A DNA stretch of 9,950 nt from contig DXXQ01000034.1 of the NCBI GenBank assembly GCA_019416265.1, forward strand, positions 1 through 9,950, given 5' to 3'. A program made the translations under genes and the position numbers. The DNA comes from Clostridiales bacterium (GTDB lineage: Bacteria > Bacillota > Clostridia > Lachnospirales > Lachnospiraceae). Every line of letters starts with the position of its first letter. Position 1 is the first letter of the stretch. This document shows positions 7,272 through 9,950 of the stretch, in pieces. A model generated the notes under the pieces. That model was not told where the DNA came from, did no database searches, and saw only the letters and a program-made list of their open reading frames with translations.

Positions 7272-8771
7272 TCAGAATACGGCATAGGGAATATTCATTA
7301 ATTTCGCTACCTTCACAAATAATCCCGCATTATGTCCTACAGAGAGAGCCAGATGGTGGGTTGGCGCCTCCTCAAACCATTTATCCATATATTCTGCCGG
7401 CTTTTCTCCAAAACGGATATGCGTCGATGTATTTCCGTTCAGCAGAATTGGCGCATCGATTGCCTCGCCCTCACTGATATTGAATTTCAGTCTTCCATCT
7501 CCTGTCTGTGTAACTCCAAGGGTGGTGACTGCACCAGGGCGAACCTTTGCTTCCACGGAAACGCCGCTGCCACGCTTACCGTGGTAAACTCCCATACCGC
7601 GAAGAATCGGTTTGCCCTTGGAGATAGCAAAGTGGAATGGGCCGTCATGTCCCAAAATCATGGTGTCGCGGTTAAAGTCTGCAGCCACGATCTCGCAAAA
7701 GCTTCCTCCCTTTCCGCAGATATCCGCGATCTTCATAGCAAGGGCAGTCTTGATATCCCCTTCTCCCGCACAGGTGATTCCCTGTGCATTTAATAAGGAG
7801 AAGCCAACAATAAAGCCGCTCTGCACTTCCTCAAAGTGATCTTCTCTGCCGTGATAATAATAAGCAACGCTGTCCAGATTGCGGTCGCGCACCATTTTTT
7901 CCTGGGCAATGGCAACTCTGGCAGACCAGAGCATCTGCTCCTCTGTCGGTTTCTTTGCAATCGGATCAGAAGGAGAATCACCTGAAATCTCAAAGAAGCT
8001 TTCGATCAGTTCCAGTTTCTCTTTGATTTCTTCCTCTGTCACAGTCTGCAGATAAGCATCCAGATCACTCATCTCCAGAACCTCCACATCCATGCCCGTC
8101 TGCGCCTGAAGCATGGTCAGATCGCTGTACATGTCAAGCATGCCGCTGTAGTAGCCGCCAAGGAATCCGAAACGGGAGTGCTGCAGGGTTCGTTTTACCT
8201 TTGCCGCCATACACCATTCTTCAATTTCCTTCCACGCGCGGACTGCCTCCGGTCGGTCATAAGTGACCTCGTCCGCTTTCGCAAAAGCAGGAGTCTCATG
8301 AAGCCCAAGAAGACCGTTTACTGCACGGAAAGGGATACCTGCGCGATTAAAGGCGTTGGAAATTTCCGGAATGGAGCAGCCTACACACTGCGCCAGCCAG
8401 CGGTCTGTGCCGGTGGTCTCATATGACATCTCCGGTGTCGGCTGTAAATTCAGGATAATGACCGGCGCCTTATTAATCTGATGAACCGGAAGGACACAGG
8501 AGCTTGTATAATAAGTAGCCGCATGAGAAAATACAATGTCCACATTGTTCTGATTAAAATATTCTCCGGCTTCCCGTCCCTTATCTTCCGTATCTACCAG
8601 TCCGAAATTGTAAACCTCGCCAAATTCACTCAAGCGGTCTGCAATAAATCTGTTATATCCCAGCAGACAATCCTTCAAACCCTCAAACTGATCCCAGTAA
8701 GCATGAAGCCCCGCACTGTAAATACCAATTCTTGCCTGTTTTGTTTCTTTGATTTTTTTCAGCTCATCCAT
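7272..8771 (-). CDS. L-fucose/L-arabinose isomerase family protein
   Basis: This 499-aa protein is predicted to be a cytoplasmic metal-dependent aldose-ketose isomerase with the AraA/FucI fold, and its length is close to AraA. Four metal-site positions known in AraA appear to be kept: E337 in AGEGDIKTA, E360 in GGSFCEIVAADF, H375 in ILGHDGPFH and a histidine in PTHHLALSVGHN (H472 or H473). The rest differs clearly from classical AraA. For example, the metal-site loop reads GHDGPFH, and the N-terminus lacks AraA's usual opening. Substrate is therefore unassigned: arabinose, fucose, rhamnose-like or another sugar are possible. The ATG has an AGGAGG site (minus strand, 8779-8784) 7 bp upstream. 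It is a single-gene unit, divergent from an AraC regulator that probably controls it, and convergent with the kinase across a shared terminator. No sugar kinase or aldolase gene is adjacent. Confidence 0.85.
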   Translation of the reverse strand: MDELKKIKETKQARIGIYSAGLHAYWDQFEGLKDCLLGYNRFIADRLSEFGEVYNFGLVDTEDKGREAGEYFNQNNVDIVFSHAATYYTSSCVLPVHQINKAPVIILNLQPTPEMSYETTGTDRWLAQCVGCSIPEISNAFNRAGIPFRAVNGLLGLHETPAFAKADEVTYDRPEAVRAWKEIEEWCMAAKVKRTLQHSRFGFLGGYYSGMLDMYSDLTMLQAQTGMDVEVLEMSDLDAYLQTVTEEEIKEKLELIESFFEISGDSPSDPIAKKPTEEQMLWSARVAIAQEKMVRDRNLDSVAYYYHGREDHFEEVQSGFIVGFSLLNAQGITCAGEGDIKTALAMKIADICGKGGSFCEIVAADFNRDTMILGHDGPFHFAISKGKPILRGMGVYHGKRGSGVSVEAKVRPGAVTTLGVTQTGDGRLKFNISEGEAIDAPILLNGNTSTHIRFGEKPAEYMDKWFEEAPTHHLALSVGHNAGLFVKVAKLMNIPYAVF

Positions 8772-8837
8772 GTTTTTTCCTCCTGTTATTTGATGATTCT
8801 ATATCATATTTCCCTTTTCTTCATCTTGTATTTCTTA

Positions 8838-8866
8838 TTTACATCTTGATTATACTCTATTATAAT
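8838..8866 (+). promoter_or_regulatory. Sigma-70/SigA-type promoter for the AraC regulator gene
   Basis: A TTTACA -35 (8838-8843, 5 of 6 matches) is spaced 17 bp from a perfect TATAAT -10 (8861-8866). Transcription should begin near 8873, giving a leader of about 54 nt. This is the best promoter by consensus in the window and suggests steady basal expression of the regulator. Confidence 0.7.
8849..8864 (-). promoter_or_regulatory. Candidate -10 elements for the isomerase gene
   Basis: On the minus strand, two perfect TATAAT hexamers lie at 8849-8854 and 8859-8864. Neither has a recognisable -35 at 16-18 bp. A strong -10 without a -35 fits an activator-dependent promoter, consistent with control by the divergent AraC protein. 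The 8859-8864 copy overlaps the araC -10 on the other strand. The leader would be roughly 70-80 nt. Confidence 0.4.
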
Positions 8867-8926
8867 GGGGATAAATTTAAGGATATTGACACAAAATAAC
8901 AGAATCTTGCTGTGTGAGGTGAACTT

Positions 8927-9817
8927 ATGAAAAGAGCAGAAGATACCCAATATCTGGAGCGTTTGAATTATACCTGGAGCGATGACTCCATCCGTTTCAT
9001 CAACACGCCCACCATGTCTGCAAAGCAATTATTTTTTTATGTGCAGGAGACCGGCTACTTTCGCACCAGTCCCCCTTATTTTACAGAGCGCGCAAACCTG
9101 AACAGTTTTCTGATCATCTATACGCTTTCCGGAAAAGGGCACCTGAAATACCAGGGAAATTCCTACCACCTTCTTCCAGGCACTGCCGTATTTATCAACT
9201 GTATGGAGCACCATTATTATGAATGTCTTTCCAATCAGGAATGGGAATTTCTGTGGCTCCATTTCAACGGAAATTCTGCCCTTGGCTATTTTCAGGAATT
9301 TTCTAAGAACGGCTTCCATGTATTAAACGGACTGGATGATTTTTTCATGGAGAGTACCCTTCGCAGGATTCTCGCCCTTACCTTAAAGAAGGATCTTCAT
9401 TCCGAGCTTCTGGTTTCCAGTCTCATCGTGGAACTTCTCACTCAGCTTTTGATCAAAAACAGCAGTGAAAACCTGGGACTTGGCTTTATGCCCTCCTATC
9501 TGAAAGATGCCCTCAAAAAAATGGAACAGCATTTTCGCGAACCCCTGTCTCTTGATAACCTTTCCGAAATGCTGGGCGTTAGCAAATATCACTTTTCCAG
9601 AGAATTCAAGCGGTATATCGGCACCACTCCCAATGAATATCTGACTCTTCTCCGGCTGAATCACGCAAAAGAACTGCTCAAATATTCCGGTCAGGCAGTA
9701 GAGCAGATTGCCTATAACTGCGGCTTCAACCATGTCAGTCATTTTATTGCCCTGTTTAAGCGCCATGAGAAAATCACGCCTCTCCAGTTTCGTAAAGAAT
9801 GGGGCGGTAGCAGATAG
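8927..9817 (+). CDS. AraC-family transcriptional regulator (cupin + HTH)
   Basis: This 296-aa one-component regulator has the usual AraC length. The N-terminal half (about 40-130) looks like a cupin-type AraC ligand-binding domain, with FLIIYTLSGKGHLKYQG (61-77), LLPGTAVFINCMEHHYYE (82-99) and EFLWLHFNG (107-115). The C-terminal double helix-turn-helix (about 192-290) contains the first recognition region LSEMLGVSKYHFSREFKRYIG (212-232) and the AraC signature IAYNCGFNHVSHFIALFKRH (261-280), ending in TPLQFRKEW. The ATG follows a GAGGTGA site (8916-8922) by 4 bp. It is divergent from the isomerase gene, so regulation of that gene and of itself is likely. The inducer is probably the isomerase substrate or product, which is inference. 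It has no signal peptide or membrane segment and should be cytoplasmic. Confidence 0.92.
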   Translation: MKRAEDTQYLERLNYTWSDDSIRFINTPTMSAKQLFFYVQETGYFRTSPPYFTERANLNSFLIIYTLSGKGHLKYQGNSYHLLPGTAVFINCMEHHYYECLSNQEWEFLWLHFNGNSALGYFQEFSKNGFHVLNGLDDFFMESTLRRILALTLKKDLHSELLVSSLIVELLTQLLIKNSSENLGLGFMPSYLKDALKKMEQHFREPLSLDNLSEMLGVSKYHFSREFKRYIGTTPNEYLTLLRLNHAKELLKYSGQAVEQIAYNCGFNHVSHFIALFKRHEKITPLQFRKEWGGSR

Positions 9818-9834
9818 GCAGATCAGACTGACCG

Positions 9835-9859
9835 GCTGCCACACTGTTGCTCCGGCAGC
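9835..9859. repeat. Weak inverted repeat between convergent araC-type gene and dnaJ
   Basis: Arms gctgcc (9835-9840) and ggcagc (9854-9859) form a 6-bp stem with a 13-nt loop in the 44-bp gap between the convergent stop codons. No T-run follows on either strand, so a terminator role is doubtful. Confidence 0.25.
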
Positions 9860-9861
9860 GC

Positions 9862-9950
9862 TTACATTGCAGCTTCAAATTCTCTTAACTTCTGCTTTGC
9901 GTTCTGATTCAGGGTCTGCGGTACTTCGATCTGCACGGTTGCATATTGAT
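9862..9950 (-). CDS. dnaJ: DnaJ (Hsp40 co-chaperone), C-terminal fragment
   Basis: The last 28 codons of a gene entering from the right edge encode QYATVQIEVPQTLNQNAKQK followed by LREFEAAM and a TAA stop at 9862-9864. This pattern, a VQIxVPxxLN strand then KQKLxEFE, is typical of the end of DnaJ's C-terminal substrate-binding/dimerisation domain. DnaJ stimulates the DnaK ATPase and delivers unfolded proteins to it in the cytoplasm. The J-domain and zinc-binding repeats lie outside the window, so intactness cannot be judged. It is convergent with the AraC regulator gene. DnaK and GrpE genes would be expected further right, as in most Firmicutes. Confidence 0.8.
   Translation of the reverse strand, partial: QYATVQIEVPQTLNQNAKQKLREFEAAM

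Larger units (their letters stand above)
8822..8909. repeat. Three ATCTTG direct repeats in the isomerase/AraC control region
   Basis: CATCTTG occurs at 8822-8828 and 8842-8848, and AATCTTG at 8903-8909, all in the same orientation. Successive spacings are 20 and 61 bp, so the copies fall roughly on one DNA face. Direct half-sites about two turns apart are typical for AraC-family proteins. Copy 1 lies upstream of the araC -35, copy 2 in its promoter spacer, and copy 3 in its leader. Binding by the neighbouring regulator is inferred. Confidence 0.35.

Noticed and set aside
8886..8891. Perfect TTGACA hexamer in the leader of the AraC gene
   Set aside because: No -10-like sequence lies 16-18 bp downstream on the plus strand, so it is not counted as a promoter.
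8804..9028. Short minus-strand open frame crossing the isomerase/AraC intergenic region
   Set aside because: It overlaps the AraC start and its promoter and has no supported start or known motif.
9383..9844. 153-codon open frame on the minus strand across the AraC regulator gene
   Set aside because: It is antisense to the well-conserved helix-turn-helix domain and shows no family motif.
1..9950. A defence system, CRISPR array, mobile element or phage module
   Set aside because: All long supported genes belong to sugar transport, signalling, sugar isomerisation or chaperone families, and no regular repeat array or transposase motif was seen.

Overview
The window looks like chromosomal DNA from a Gram-positive anaerobe of the Clostridia, most likely Lachnospiraceae. 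The reasons are the YesN/YesM-type AraC-output two-component pair, strong purine-rich ribosome binding sites, moderate base composition, tight gene packing, and a DnaJ C-terminus at the right edge. The genus cannot be fixed from this window. No insertion sequence, integrase, tRNA, rRNA, CRISPR array or phage gene is visible. This is mostly an ordinary carbohydrate-uptake locus, and its interest lies in its regulatory sequences and unassigned substrates.

Region 1 (1-3590, minus strand) is a tightly packed operon. It encodes a double-NBD sugar ATPase of the RbsA/MglA/RhaT/LsrA family followed by two separate BPD_transp_2 permeases. The two-permease layout resembles rhamnose (Rha), autoinducer-2 (Lsr) and galactofuranose (Ytf/Yjf) importers rather than ribose or galactose ones. 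The substrate-binding protein is not in the window and may lie past the left edge. Region 2 (3591-3796) is a divergent control region. It has an extended -10 motif facing each way and a perfect 11-bp inverted repeat between them.

Region 3 (3797-7170, plus strand) is a translationally coupled response regulator and sensor kinase, with the regulator first. The kinase probably senses an extracellular sugar or solute-bound binding protein, and the regulator probably activates the divergent importer operon. A strong hairpin with a 16-bp perfect stem and T-runs on both strands follows at 7203-7261. It separates this pair from the convergent gene that comes next.

Region 4 (7272-9817) holds an L-fucose/L-arabinose isomerase-family enzyme on the minus strand. 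It is divergent from a cupin-AraC one-component regulator on the plus strand, and they share a 155-bp control region with overlapping back-to-back promoters and a repeated ATCTTG motif. The enzyme has no kinase or aldolase gene beside it. Region 5 (9862-9950, minus strand) is the last 28 codons of dnaJ, which marks the border with a housekeeping chaperone locus.

Together the genes suggest this scheme: YesM/YesN senses a sugar and turns on the ABC importer, while the AraC regulator senses a sugar or its product and controls the isomerase. Whether both units act on the same sugar is inference. No stretch longer than 300 bases lacks a gene.
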